A stretch of 64,000 bases of DNA from Pseudomonas oryzae (lineage in GTDB: Bacteria > Pseudomonadota > Gammaproteobacteria > Pseudomonadales > Pseudomonadaceae): assembly GCF_900104805.1 (NCBI RefSeq), contig NZ_LT629751.1, positions 248,001 through 312,000 on the forward strand, read 5' to 3'. Under the pieces are notes generated by a model that was not told the DNA's origin, did not search any database, and saw only the letters and a list, made by a program, of their open reading frames with translations. This document shows positions 8,124-16,453 of the stretch, one piece after another. A program made the translations under genes and the position numbers. Every line of letters starts with the position of its first letter. Position 1 is the stretch's first letter.

Positions 8124-9122
8124 TCAGCGCAGCCCGGCGACGATCTCGAAACTGCGCAGGCGATGCTCGGGCTGGTAGAGGTCGCCGGTGAAGATCAGCT
8201 CGTCGGCGCCGGTCTGTTCCAGTAGCACCTCCAGGTGGGCGCGCACCTTCTGCGGCCCGCCGATCACCGCGAGGCCGAGGAAGTCGCCCACCGCCGCCTG
8301 CTCGCGCGGCTGCCAGCGCCCGGCCATGCTCTGCACCGGCGGGCGCAGCACCAGGCTCTCGCCGCGCAGCAGCGCCAGCACGCGCTGGTAGGCGGTGGTG
8401 GCGAGGAACTCGGCTTCCTCGTCGCTGGGCGCGGCGATCAGCGGCACGCCGATCATGGCGTAGGGCTTGTCGAGCACCGCCGAGGGCTGGAAGTTGTCGC
8501 GGTAGATGCGCAGCGCCTGGTGCAGGTAGCGCGGCGCGAAGTGCGAGGCGAAGGCGTAGGGCAGGCCCATCTGCGCCGCCAGCTGGGCGCTGAACAGGCT
8601 GGAGCCGAGCAGCCAGAGCGGGATGTTGCTGTCCACTCCGGGCATGGCGATCACCGTCTGTCCCGGCTGGCGCGGGCCGAGCAGGGCCTGCAGTTCCGCG
8701 ACATCCTGCGGGAAGTCGTCGGCGCTGCCCGAGCGCTCGCGGCGCAGGGCGCGGGCGGTCTGTGGATCGGCCCCCGGCGCGCGGCCGAGGCCCAGCTCGA
8801 TGCGCCCCGGATAGAGTGCGGCGAGGGTGCCGAACTGCTCGGCGATCACCAGCGGCGCATGGTTGGGCAGCATGATCCCGCCCGAGCCCAGTTTCAGGGT
8901 CGAGGTGCCGGCGGCCAGATAGCCGAGCAGCACGGCGGTGGCCGAACTGGCGATGCCCTCCATGTTGTGATGCTCGGCCACCCAGAAGCGCGAGAAGCCC
9001 AGCCGCTCGGCGTGCTGCGCCAGCGCCAGCGAACGCTTAAGCGCCGGTCCCGGCCCGGCGTCGTCGTCGCGCAGCGGCGCCAGGTCGAGGATGGAAAACG
9101 GGGTGGTGGATAGCCTGCTCAT
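8124..9122 (-). CDS. LLM-class flavin-dependent oxidoreductase (MsnO8 / YhbW type)
   Basis: 332-residue bacterial-luciferase-like monooxygenase with a TIM barrel that uses reduced FMN. Typical segments are [13 protein letters not shown], the family signature [41 protein letters not shown] and the [15 protein letters not shown] strand. Length fits the MsnO8 subfamily. Substrate cannot be told. GGAGG lies 6 bases before the ATG. It is a single-gene unit with palindromic repeats upstream. Confidence 0.9.
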   Translation of the reverse strand: MSRLSTTPFSILDLAPLRDDDAGPGPALKRSLALAQHAERLGFSRFWVAEHHNMEGIASSATAVLLGYLAAGTSTLKLGSGGIMLPNHAPLVIAEQFGTLAALYPGRIELGLGRAPGADPQTARALRRERSGSADDFPQDVAELQALLGPRQPGQTVIAMPGVDSNIPLWLLGSSLFSAQLAAQMGLPYAFASHFAPRYLHQALRIYRDNFQPSAVLDKPYAMIGVPLIAAPSDEEAEFLATTAYQRVLALLRGESLVLRPPVQSMAGRWQPREQAAVGDFLGLAVIGGPQKVRAHLEVLLEQTGADELIFTGDLYQPEHRLRSFEIVAGLR

Positions 9123-9222
9123 ACAGCCTCCAGAAGTCGTCCTGGCTTTATGGGGGGCGGATGGGGGAAAGGCAAGTCCGAAGGAATCGGGGGACAGAGC
9201 AATGCTGCGTCAGTCGCAGGGT

Positions 9223-9307
9223 GTGCAAGTGCCGTAGGCATTGCACTCCGTGGAGTACAGCGTCCGGCGCGCAGGTAGAAAATCGCTGTGCGAGTTTTCT
9301 ACCCTAC
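9223..9307. repeat. Pair of intergenic hairpins, GTAGGG-family
   Basis: Two inverted repeats lie between the divergent/convergent oxidoreductases: GTGCAA...TTGCAC (9223-9246), and GTAGAAAA / TTTTCTAC with the CCCTAC tail (9274-9307). The tail matches elements at 11546, 16316, 53262 and 56530. Confidence 0.6.
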
Positions 9308-9343
9308 GGATTTCGCGTCCAGCCGCGGGAGAGGCAGGGTTGA

Positions 9344-9367
9344 GTGCCCACGCGGGAGCGTGGGCAC
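9344..9367. terminator. Hairpin just past the end of the flavin monooxygenase gene
   Basis: Perfect 10-bp stem GTGCCCACGC / GCGTGGGCAC with a four-base loop, 25 bases beyond the stop of the leftward mobA-like gene. No T-run follows on that strand, so termination is only likely. Confidence 0.45.
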
Positions 9368-9391
9368 GATCATTACAACGGGCGAGCAGAC

Positions 9392-11314
9392 CTACTTCAG
9401 CATGAACCCATCGAAGAACTGGCTCAGCTCGGCATGGGCATCGAGCGGCAGGATGGTGGCGATGTGCTGGTCCGGGCGTACCACCACCATGCAGCCCCGC
9501 GCCCGGTCGATGCCGCGCTGGGCGAAGATGTCGTGCGCCGCGCTGGTCTGGAAGACCTTTTCGTAATCGCGCAGGCCGTACTTGCCCTTGGCCGGCCAGA
9601 GGAAGTCCGGCAGTGCTTCGATGGTCAGATCCTGCTGCTGGAACACCGCGTAGACATCGATCACCGAGTCGATATCCGCCCCGGCCGGGGTGTACTGCTT
9701 CACCGGCGAGCTATCCGCGTTGGCCAGGAACTCGACCAGCCGGGCCGCCTCGGAGGCCGTATCCAGCGGGCTGGGCGCATCGGCGAAGATGAAGAGGCGC
9801 CAGCGGCCGTCGGCCTTGTTCAGGTGTCCCAGATGCACCGGGCAACCATCCGCCACGCGCACGGCCTGGGCGGAGTGGAAGCGCTGGCCGATCGGGAAGC
9901 CGCTCGCCAGCGCCTGGTGCTCATGCCCCGTGCACAGCCAGGACTCGTCGTAGCCGATCGAGGTGCCGGCGATGAAGCCGTTCTGCCGGGCGATGAATTT
10001 CTCGATATCGGCGGTGCTGGTCTTCGCCGCGGTGGCGTCCTTGTTGGCGCGGGTGGCGACCAGCGCCGACATTTCGCGGTCGGCGTTGATCAGCATGAAG
10101 GCCACCTTGCGGCGCTCGGTGGCGTAGGTCTGCAGCAGCTTCGGCTGCGCCTTGCCCTGCAGCACCGCCGCCAGCTTCCAGCCCAGGTTGAAGGTATCCG
10201 GCAGCGAGGTGTTCAGGCCCCAGCCGCCTTTCGGGCTGTGGGTATGGCAGGCATCGCCGGCGACGAAGGCGCGCGGAATCAGGTTGTCCGGATTGCCCAC
10301 CGGGGTGTCGTCGAAGCGCTCGGCAACGCGCTGGCCGACTTCGTAGATGGACCACCAGGCGACTTCCTTAACGTCCACCTGATACGGACTCATGATCAGC
10401 CTGGCCTTGGCGATGATGTCATCGGCGCTCAGGTTCAGCTGTGAAGCGCGCTGATCCTTGCCGAGCAGGTCGAGCTCGACATACAGGCGTACCAGATAGC
10501 CGCCCTCGCGCGGCACCACCATCACCGCGCCGTGATCCTTGGACTGGATGAAGCTCTTCACCCGGATATCCGGGAAGTCCGTCGCCAGTAGCACATCCAT
10601 CACGCCCCAGGCCTTGTTGGCCGAGTCGCCCTGCAGCTCGATCCCCAGGTTCTTGCGCACCGCGCTGCGGGCGCCATCGCAACCCACCACATAGCGGGCC
10701 TTGATGGTTTCGACCTGGCCCGACTGACCGGCATCGTTGCGCTCGAAGGTCGCGGTGATCGGATAGGCGTGCAGATCCTGGGTCAGGCTCCGATCCACCA
10801 CCAGCTCCACCAGGCGGCGGCTGTAATGCGGCACCAGATGGGTGACCGAATGCGCCATGCCGTCGAGCAGGATGTCGTGCAGGCGCGCCTGGTTCACCAC
10901 GCAGTGGGTGAATTCGGACAGCCCCAGCCGCGCATCCGCCACCTTGTGGGTGCGCTTGATGTGCTGCGGATTCTGCGCATCCGGCTCCCAGAAGGCGTTC
11001 TGGTGCAGCTGGTAGGCTTCCTTCGCCAGCAGCTCGCTGCTGTTGAAGGCCTCCATGATTTCCATGGTGCGACAGGAAATACCATCCGCCTGGCCGAACA
11101 GCATGGGCCCGGCCTTCTGCTCGACGATGCAGGTCCTGATATCGGCAAAATCCGCCAGCTGCCGCGCCAGCGCCAGGCCCGCCGGGCCACAACCGACGAT
11201 CAGCACATCGACCTCTTTCGGCAGGTCGACCAGCGGCGGCGGCGCTGCCGGCTCGCGTGCCGCATCGGGAATCTGGTAGTTGCCGGGCTTGAAGCCGTTC
11301 AGATGGTATTGCAT
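9392..11314 (-). CDS. mobA: 3-hydroxybenzoate 4-monooxygenase-like flavoprotein
   Basis: 640 residues, the length of Comamonas MobA, which converts 3-hydroxybenzoate plus NADPH and O2 to protocatechuate. The N terminus MQYHLNGFKPGNY, the FAD fold VGCGPAGLALARQL (about 38-51), CIVEQKAGPMLFGQADG, the second FAD motif GDACHTHSP and the C-terminal thioredoxin-like dimer domain (about 530-640, ending VVVRPDQHIATILPL) all follow the phenol hydroxylase/MobA family. After THSP the usual KAGQGMN reads KGGWGLN, a change near the flavin. The open frame reaches 11353; 11314 gives the family start and has AAGAGGA before it. No regulator or ring-cleavage gene is adjacent. The exact aromatic substrate is inferred. 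Confidence 0.8.
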   Translation of the reverse strand: MQYHLNGFKPGNYQIPDAAREPAAPPPLVDLPKEVDVLIVGCGPAGLALARQLADFADIRTCIVEQKAGPMLFGQADGISCRTMEIMEAFNSSELLAKEAYQLHQNAFWEPDAQNPQHIKRTHKVADARLGLSEFTHCVVNQARLHDILLDGMAHSVTHLVPHYSRRLVELVVDRSLTQDLHAYPITATFERNDAGQSGQVETIKARYVVGCDGARSAVRKNLGIELQGDSANKAWGVMDVLLATDFPDIRVKSFIQSKDHGAVMVVPREGGYLVRLYVELDLLGKDQRASQLNLSADDIIAKARLIMSPYQVDVKEVAWWSIYEVGQRVAERFDDTPVGNPDNLIPRAFVAGDACHTHSPKGGWGLNTSLPDTFNLGWKLAAVLQGKAQPKLLQTYATERRKVAFMLINADREMSALVATRANKDATAAKTSTADIEKFIARQNGFIAGTSIGYDESWLCTGHEHQALASGFPIGQRFHSAQAVRVADGCPVHLGHLNKADGRWRLFIFADAPSPLDTASEAARLVEFLANADSSPVKQYTPAGADIDSVIDVYAVFQQQDLTIEALPDFLWPAKGKYGLRDYEKVFQTSAAHDIFAQRGIDRARGCMVVVRPDQHIATILPLDAHAELSQFFDGFMLK

Positions 11315-11640
11315 GGGCAGAATCCTCTTGTCGTTGTTGTCGGCAGAGCGCACGCCAGGAGGCCGTTACGCTGTTTTGACACTGAGCAACAGCTTAGGTC
11401 GATAAGAGGCACTGTCCTGTCCCCTGAAAATGGGGACACGGAGGTGGAGTGGGTTGTCGGTAGCGAATCACTGGCCCAGTCCGGAACGGTGACCCACAAG
11501 GGCATAGACCGGATCACCCTTGCCGGGCCAGCGGTGCATAGCTGGGTAGGGTAGGTAACTCGCGCAGCGATTACCTACCAGTCGGGCTGCGGCGTGGAGA
11601 GCGGTAGAAGATCGCTGCTCGAGTCTTCTACCCTACGACT
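11315..11640. other. Intergenic region with palindromes, upstream of the MobA-like gene
   Basis: No supported gene. The left part must carry the promoter of the leftward monooxygenase gene. Around 11415-11440 GTCCCCTGAAAATGGGGAC forms a short inverted repeat, reminiscent of transposon-linked sequence, but no transposase remains. The right part is the repeat at 11546-11637. Confidence 0.4.
11546..11637. repeat. GTAGGG-family palindromic repeat
   Basis: Two hairpins in tandem bounded by GTAGGG and CCCTAC: GTAGGTAA / TTACCTAC (11551-11578) and GTAGAAGA / TCTTCTAC (11604-11631). It ends four bases before the hepT stop codon region. Confidence 0.65.
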
Positions 11641-12060
11641 TCAAGCGCCCGCATCCTTCAACAGCAACACCTTGCTGTAATCCAGAAACTCGTCCAGATG
11701 CTTCTCGATGATGGCCACGGTGATCGGCAGTTGCAGTGCCTGGTAGTCGTGCACAGCGATGTTGCGAAAGCCGACCATGCGCTTGAGGCTGTCGGCCAGC
11801 GCGGGGGCGATCCAGCCGCCCTGGGCGAGCAGGGTGAACACGTCGCGTGCGCTTTGCGGCACGCCGAGGCGTTCGCGGCGGATCAGGTGCTGGCCCATGT
11901 CCAGCGCCGCCTCGCAGGCGCGCTGGATGTTGAGGATGGCGGCGTCCTGGCGGGTGTAGTCGGTGGCGAAGGTGTCTGGGCCGCGCTGGTATTCCTCGCG
12001 GGCGCGTTTGACACAACGTTCGATGGTCGCCGCCTTGTTGATCAGTACGTCATCGGCCAT
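11641..12060 (-). CDS. hepT: HepT-like toxin (DUF86 / HEPN)
   Basis: 139-residue all-helical HEPN protein. It carries the HepT signature R-x4-H-x-Y as R99-NIAV-H104-D-Y106 in FRNIAVHDYQAL. HepT toxins cleave RNA (tRNA in studied cases) and are silenced when the partner MntA adds AMP units to the tyrosine of this motif. The open frame extends to 12165, but MADDVLINK at 12060 gives the family start with GGAGGG 8 bases upstream. It overlaps the mntA 3' end by 11 bases, so translation is probably coupled. Confidence 0.88.
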   Translation of the reverse strand: MADDVLINKAATIERCVKRAREEYQRGPDTFATDYTRQDAAILNIQRACEAALDMGQHLIRRERLGVPQSARDVFTLLAQGGWIAPALADSLKRMVGFRNIAVHDYQALQLPITVAIIEKHLDEFLDYSKVLLLKDAGA

Positions 12061-12445
12061 ACACGGTTCCCTCCTTGCCAATGTCGGCCAGCAGTCCGGA
12101 GCGGGCGCTGTCCAGTGCGGTTTTTTCGCTGAGCACGGCTGCTTCGTAGATTGCCGCCTGAGCATCCTTTGCCCACCAGCGCTGGCCAGTGGTGACGATC
12201 TGGTACTGCATCACGGTGGATGCGGCGCGCAGGTCGAGCAGGTCCACCGGGCAGCCGGCGAGGTCGGCCAGGTCGCCGGATAGGTTCCACAGCTCCAGCG
12301 GATCGGCATAGCCGGCCACCAGCACGGCCAGGTCCAGGTCGCTGTCGGGGCGCGCGGTGCCCTGGATGCGGCTGCCGAAGGCGTATACCGCCAGCAGCTT
12401 CGGCACCCGGGCTTGCAGGGCGTGCAGGATGGCCGTGCGGTTCAT
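12050..12445 (-). CDS. mntA: MntA-like antitoxin nucleotidyltransferase
   Basis: 131-residue minimal nucleotidyltransferase. The catalytic motif GS-x10-DxD is complete: Gly24-Ser25, then Asp36 and Asp38 in SDLDLAVL, so AMP transfer activity is expected rather than lost. C-terminal to the catalytic core is a helical segment ending at GTVYGR. Partner of the overlapping hepT gene downstream. Its ATG lies 3 bases from the stop codon of the XRE-cupin regulator, which is transcribed in the same direction and ends at 12449, so all three may share mRNA. Confidence 0.88.
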   Translation of the reverse strand: MNRTAILHALQARVPKLLAVYAFGSRIQGTARPDSDLDLAVLVAGYADPLELWNLSGDLADLAGCPVDLLDLRAASTVMQYQIVTTGQRWWAKDAQAAIYEAAVLSEKTALDSARSGLLADIGKEGTVYGR

Positions 12446-12448
12446 GCC

Positions 12449-13048
12449 TCACTCCTTCCCATAATTCACCACCGACAGCAGCTTGATCGGCACCTTCACC
12501 AGCTTCTCCGGCCCGTGCGGCACTTCGCCGTCGAAGGTCAGGCTGTCGCCGGGCTCCATGTGGTAGAGCTGGTTGCCGTGGCGGTAGACCAGTTCGCCTT
12601 CCAGCAGATGGAGGAACTCGGTGCCGGGGTGGGAGAAGGTCGGGAATTCCTCACTGGCGTCGCCCATGTCGACCATGTAGGCCTCGAAGTTCTTCTTCGG
12701 GCCGCGCACGTGGTTGAGCAGGTGGTAGGTGTGGCCCTTGTCGGTGCCGCGGCGGACCACCTCCATGCCTTCGCCGGCCTTGACCAGCAGCGCGCCGCTG
12801 CCTTGCTGGTCGTACTGGCTGAACAGCTTGGACATCGGCATGCCGAGCACGTCGCACAGGCGGCTGAGGGTGTCGAGGCTGGTGGAGACCTGGGCGTTCT
12901 CGATCTTGCTGAGCATGCCCTGGCTGATGCCGGCAATGCGCGCGACGTCGGCGATCTTCAGTTCCTGGGCCAGGCGCTGGCGCTTGAGCTGCATGCCGAG
13001 GTACTGCTCCAGCTTGAGACGGGGCTGTTCGTCGTCGGTATTTTTCAT
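12449..13048 (-). CDS. XRE-family regulator with cupin sensor domain
   Basis: 199 residues: a Cro/C1-type helix-turn-helix at about 15-75 (LGMQLKRQRLAQELKIADVA, then GISQGMLSKIENAQVSTSLD) and a C-terminal cupin at about 115-190 (HPGTEFLHLLEGELVYRHG, MEPGDSLTFDGEVPHGP). This layout is common in regulators of amine, polyamine and glutamine-synthetase-like genes. It is divergent from the ligase gene at 13304 with a 255-base shared control region, so it probably regulates the glnT-type operon and itself. The open frame runs on to 13723 over the neighbouring gene; 13048 gives the natural start. Confidence 0.88.
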   Translation of the reverse strand: MKNTDDEQPRLKLEQYLGMQLKRQRLAQELKIADVARIAGISQGMLSKIENAQVSTSLDTLSRLCDVLGMPMSKLFSQYDQQGSGALLVKAGEGMEVVRRGTDKGHTYHLLNHVRGPKKNFEAYMVDMGDASEEFPTFSHPGTEFLHLLEGELVYRHGNQLYHMEPGDSLTFDGEVPHGPEKLVKVPIKLLSVVNYGKE

Positions 13049-13117
13049 GGGCGGCCTGCACTCTTTCAGTTCAAGAATATAAAATTCGCACCATGAATGA
13101 TCAGGGCCGACTGCCCG

Positions 13118-13135
13118 TGCGCCGCTTCCGGTGCG
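13118..13135 (+). promoter_or_regulatory. Possible NtrC-type activator site
   Basis: TGCGCCGCTTCCGGTGCG resembles the NtrC palindrome (TGCACC-N5-GGTGCA type), with mismatches. It sits about 120 bases upstream of the predicted sigma-54 transcription start, a normal enhancer distance. Confidence 0.4.
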
Positions 13136-13221
13136 CTGCTTTCCCGCTATGAAAGCATCTTTCCCATATAGATAGAAGGATTCCGGGCCCTGGCGGCCCT
13201 CGCGGGCGATTCGGCCCAGGT

Positions 13222-13237
13222 TGGCAAGCTGTTTGCA
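13222..13237 (+). promoter_or_regulatory. Sigma-54 promoter of the glnT-glx operon
   Basis: TGGCAAGCTGTTTGCA has GG at 13223-13224 and GC at 13235-13236 with exactly 10 bases between, the -24/-12 pattern. The start of transcription would be near 13248, which also excludes the upstream GTG at 13244 as start of the ligase gene. Confidence 0.75.
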
Positions 13238-13303
13238 TTTCCTTTGGTGAAAGTAAATTTCCCTTGCGGAATACACAGCCTGCAGCCGAGGAGCCAACCG
13301 CCC

Positions 13304-14638
13304 ATGTTGCCCAGCGAAACCCAGAAAATCATCGACCAGCACGGCATCAAGTACGTGCTGGCGCAGTTTGTCGACATCCATGGCGCCGCCAAGACCAAGT
13401 CGGTGCCGGTCTGCGGTCTGGAGGCGGTGGCCGAGGACGGCGCCGGTTTCGCCGGTTTCGCCATCTGCGGCATGGGCATGGAGCCCCACGGCCCGGACTT
13501 CATGGCCAAGGGCGACCTCTCCACCCTGACCCCGGTGCCCTGGCAGCCGGGCTACGGCCGGGTGGTGTGCATCGGCCACGTCGACGGCCAGCCGTGGCCC
13601 TACGACAGCCGCTACGTGCTGCAGCAGCAGGTGCAGCGCCTGAGCGACAAGGGCTGGACCCTCAACACCGGCCTGGAGCCGGAGTTCAGCCTGTTCCGCC
13701 GCGACGAGGCCGGCACCCTGCAACTGGTCGACGCCTCAGACAACCTCGACAAGCCCTGCTACGACTACAAGGGCCTGTCGCGCTCCCGCGAATTCCTGGA
13801 AAGGCTGACCGAGGCGCTGCAGCCGGTGGGCTTCGAGATCTATCAGATCGACCACGAGGACGCCAACGGCCAGTTCGAGATCAACTACACCTACAGCGAC
13901 GCCATGACCTCGGCGGACCGCTTCACCTTCTTCCGCATGGCCGCCGGCGAGATCGCCAACGAGCTGGGGATGATCTGCTCGTTCATGCCCAAGCCGGACC
14001 CCAAGCGCGCCGGCAACGGCATGCACTTCCACCTGTCGATCAGCAGCGCGACCAACAAGAACCTGTTCCATGACGCCAGCGACCCGAGCGGCATGGGCCT
14101 GTCGAAGCTGGCCTACCACTTCATGGCCGGCCTCCTGGCCCACGGTCCGGCGCTGTGCGCCTTCGCCGCGCCGACGGTGAACTCCTACAAGCGCCTGGTG
14201 GTGGGCCGCTCGCTGTCCGGCGCGACCTGGGCGCCGGCCTTCATCACCTACGGCGCCAACAACCGCTCGGCGATGGTGCGCATCCCCTACGGGCGCATCG
14301 AGTTCCGCCTGCCTGACGCCGGCTGCAACCCCTATCTGGTGACCGCCGCGATCATCGCCGCCGGCCTCGACGGCATCGACCGCCAGCTCGAGCCGGGCCA
14401 GGTGTGCAACGAGAACCTCTACAAGCTGAGCCTGGAGGAGATCGCCGCGCGCGGCATCAAGACCCTGCCGCAGAGCCTCAAGGAAGCCTGCGACGCGCTG
14501 GAGGCCGACCCGCTGTTCGCCGAGGTGCTCGGCGAGGAGATCGTCGGCGAGTTCATCAAGCTCAAGCGCATGGAGTGGGTGGAGTACAGCCGCCACGTCT
14601 CCGACTGGGAAATCCAGCGTTACACCGAATTCTTCTAA
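13304..14638 (+). CDS. glnT: Type III glutamine synthetase-like ligase (GlnT / gamma-glutamylmethylamide synthetase family)
   Basis: 444-residue ATP-dependent glutamate-amine ligase. It has the glutamine-synthetase catalytic core: [11 protein letters not shown] with the metal Glu, [22 protein letters not shown], the ATP/ammonium loop VNSYKRLV, and [20 protein letters not shown]. The adenylylation loop of GlnA is not evident. Families with this sequence make glutamine or gamma-glutamylmethylamide. It is followed by three split glutamate-synthase-like subunits, the arrangement seen in N-methylglutamate synthase clusters. Start at 13304 follows GAGGAG and lies downstream of the sigma-54 promoter. 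Confidence 0.85.
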   Translation: MLPSETQKIIDQHGIKYVLAQFVDIHGAAKTKSVPVCGLEAVAEDGAGFAGFAICGMGMEPHGPDFMAKGDLSTLTPVPWQPGYGRVVCIGHVDGQPWPYDSRYVLQQQVQRLSDKGWTLNTGLEPEFSLFRRDEAGTLQLVDASDNLDKPCYDYKGLSRSREFLERLTEALQPVGFEIYQIDHEDANGQFEINYTYSDAMTSADRFTFFRMAAGEIANELGMICSFMPKPDPKRAGNGMHFHLSISSATNKNLFHDASDPSGMGLSKLAYHFMAGLLAHGPALCAFAAPTVNSYKRLVVGRSLSGATWAPAFITYGANNRSAMVRIPYGRIEFRLPDAGCNPYLVTAAIIAAGLDGIDRQLEPGQVCNENLYKLSLEEIAARGIKTLPQSLKEACDALEADPLFAEVLGEEIVGEFIKLKRMEWVEYSRHVSDWEIQRYTEFF

Positions 14639-14695
14639 CCCGCTTCGGGCCGTCGCCCGCAGGCGGCGGCCACCTGCCTCCGAAGGAGAGAAAAC

Positions 14696-15598
14696 ATGTG
14701 TGGAATCGTAGGTCTTTACCTGAAGAACCCGGCGCTGGAGTCCCAGCTCGGCAAGCTGTTCGAGCCGATGCTGCTGGCGATGACCGACCGCGGTCCGGAC
14801 AGCGCCGGCTTCGCCATCTACGGTGACGAAGTGGCCGACGGCTGGGTCAAGCTGACCCTGCAGAGCGTCGACGCCAGCTACGACTGGAAGGCGCTGATGG
14901 GCGCGCTGGAAGGCCGCCTGGGCTGCTCGCTGGACTGGTTCCAGAACGCCAGCGCCGCGGTGCTCAAGGTCGCCGCCGCGGAGGCCGCGGTGCGTGCCGC
15001 GCTCGCCGAGCTGGCCCCGGAGGTGCGCATCATGAGCGCCGGGCAGAGCATCGAGATCCTCAAGGGCATGGGCCTGCCGAAGGAGATCGCCGAGCGCTTC
15101 AAGCTGGCCAACATGAAGGGCAGCCACATCATCGGCCACACCCGCATGGCCACCGAGAGCGCGGTGACCATGGAGGGCAGCCACCCGTTCTCCACCGGCG
15201 CCGACCTGTGCCTGGTGCACAACGGCTCGCTGTCCAACCACTCGCGCCTGCGCCAGGAGCTCAAGCGCAAGGGCATCACCTTCGAGACCCTCAACGACAC
15301 CGAGGTGGCCGCCGGCTACCTGACCTGGCGCCTGCGCGAGGGCGACTCGCTGAAGGAGGCGCTGGACCACTCGCTGGAAGACCTCGACGGCTTCTTCACC
15401 TTCGCCATCGGCACCCGCAACGGCTTCGCGGTGATCCGCGACCCGATCGCCTGCAAGCCGGCGATCCTCGCCGAGACCGACGACTACGTGGCCATGGCCT
15501 CCGAGTACCAGGCGCTGGCCAGCCTGCCGGGGATCGACAAGGCCAAGGTCTGGGAGCCGGAGCCGGCGACCATGTACATCTGGGAAAAGACTGCCTGA
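14696..15598 (+). CDS. glxB: Class II glutamine amidotransferase subunit (GlxB / MgsA-like)
   Basis: 300 residues. The N-terminal nucleophile is Cys2 of MCGIVGLY, exposed after Met removal, as in Ntn amidotransferases. Further motifs are LAMTDRGPDSAGFAIYG, IIGHTRMATES, SHPFSTGADLCLVHNGSLSNH and LNDTEVAAGYLTW. It corresponds to the amidotransferase domain of GltB as a separate chain and would release ammonia or methylamine from glutamine or a glutamylamide for the other two subunits. GGAGAGAAA ribosome-binding sequence; 57 bases after the ligase gene. Confidence 0.88.
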   Translation: MCGIVGLYLKNPALESQLGKLFEPMLLAMTDRGPDSAGFAIYGDEVADGWVKLTLQSVDASYDWKALMGALEGRLGCSLDWFQNASAAVLKVAAAEAAVRAALAELAPEVRIMSAGQSIEILKGMGLPKEIAERFKLANMKGSHIIGHTRMATESAVTMEGSHPFSTGADLCLVHNGSLSNHSRLRQELKRKGITFETLNDTEVAAGYLTWRLREGDSLKEALDHSLEDLDGFFTFAIGTRNGFAVIRDPIACKPAILAETDDYVAMASEYQALASLPGIDKAKVWEPEPATMYIWEKTA

Positions 15599-15609
15599 GG
15601 AGCGCACCC

Positions 15610-16293
15610 ATGAAGACCATCGACCTTTCCAAAGCTGAAGTGCGCGATCTGAACCAGGCCCTGCACGACCAGGCGAAGACCCTCGACGAGCGCGAGTGGG
15701 TCGTCACCCACCCGGACGGCAAGCACAACCTCGCCGTCGGCGTGAACGAGGCGCTGTCCATCGATATCCAGGGCCACGCCGGCTACTACTGCGCCGGCAT
15801 GAACCAGAAGGCCACCATCACCGTGCACGGCAACGTCGGCGTCGGCGTGGCCGAGAACATGATGTCCGGCTCGGTGCGCGTGAAGGGCAGCGCCTCCCAG
15901 GCCGCCGGCGCCACCGCCCACGGCGGCCTGCTGGTGATCGAAGGCGACGCCGGCGCGCGCTGCGGCATCTCGATGAAGGGCGTCGACATCGTGGTCGGCG
16001 GCAGCATCGGCCACATGAGCTGCTTTATGGGCCAGGCCGGTCGCCTGGTGGTGTGTGGCGATGCCGGCGATGCGCTGGGCGATTCGCTGTACGAGACGCG
16101 GATCTACGTGAAGGGCACGGTCAAGTCGCTGGGTTCGGACTGCATCGAGAAGGAGATGCGCGCCGAGCACCTGGAGGAGCTCGCCGAGCTGCTCAACCGC
16201 GCCGGCTTCGCCGAGGACCCCAAGGCGTTCAAGCGCTACGGCTCGGCCCGCCAGCTGTACAACTTCAAGGTCGACAACGCGTCCGCCTACTGA
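15610..16293 (+). CDS. glxC: GXGXG-domain glutamate synthase subunit (GlxC / MgsB-like)
   Basis: 227 residues forming a right-handed beta-helix like the C-terminal domain of GltB. The repeating glycines are visible (HGNVGVGVAENMMSGSVRV, AHGGLLVIEGDAG, CGISMKGVDIVVGGSIGHMS, MGQAGRLVVCGDAG). The domain has a structural or channel-coupling role. It starts 11 bases after glxB, so translation is probably coupled. The C terminus YNFKVDNASAY matches this small family. Confidence 0.88.
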   Translation: MKTIDLSKAEVRDLNQALHDQAKTLDEREWVVTHPDGKHNLAVGVNEALSIDIQGHAGYYCAGMNQKATITVHGNVGVGVAENMMSGSVRVKGSASQAAGATAHGGLLVIEGDAGARCGISMKGVDIVVGGSIGHMSCFMGQAGRLVVCGDAGDALGDSLYETRIYVKGTVKSLGSDCIEKEMRAEHLEELAELLNRAGFAEDPKAFKRYGSARQLYNFKVDNASAY

Positions 16294-16315
16294 TCGAGCC
16301 CGGCCTGGTGCGCGC

Positions 16316-16357
16316 GGCGCACCCTACGGCTGGCGCCAGCTCCACGTAGGGTGCGCC
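16316..16357. repeat. Inverted repeat between glxC and glxD, GTAGGG-family
   Basis: Perfect 13-bp arms GGCGCACCCTACG and CGTAGGGTGCGCC enclose 16 bases. It lies inside the operon between two genes that should be co-transcribed. Confidence 0.75.
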
Positions 16358-16453
16358 ATGCGCACCGAAGCCCGCCGAGCCGGCGGGATGACAGAACAAC
16401 CCAGGGCGGGCGGCCCGCCACAGCGGCGGGCGCCACCTGACGAGGAATTCGAA

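Noticed and set aside
9274-9367. CRISPR-like or attachment repeats
   Set aside because: Hairpins differ in sequence and spacing, with no regular spacers; they fit dispersed palindromes and a terminator.
11400-11450. Insertion-sequence end around the GTCCCC...GGGGAC repeat
   Set aside because: Only a short inverted repeat; no transposase fragment or target duplication was seen.
12449-13723. Regulator as a 424-residue protein
   Set aside because: The extra N-terminal 225 residues run antisense through glnT and have no domain; the XRE domain starts naturally at 13048.
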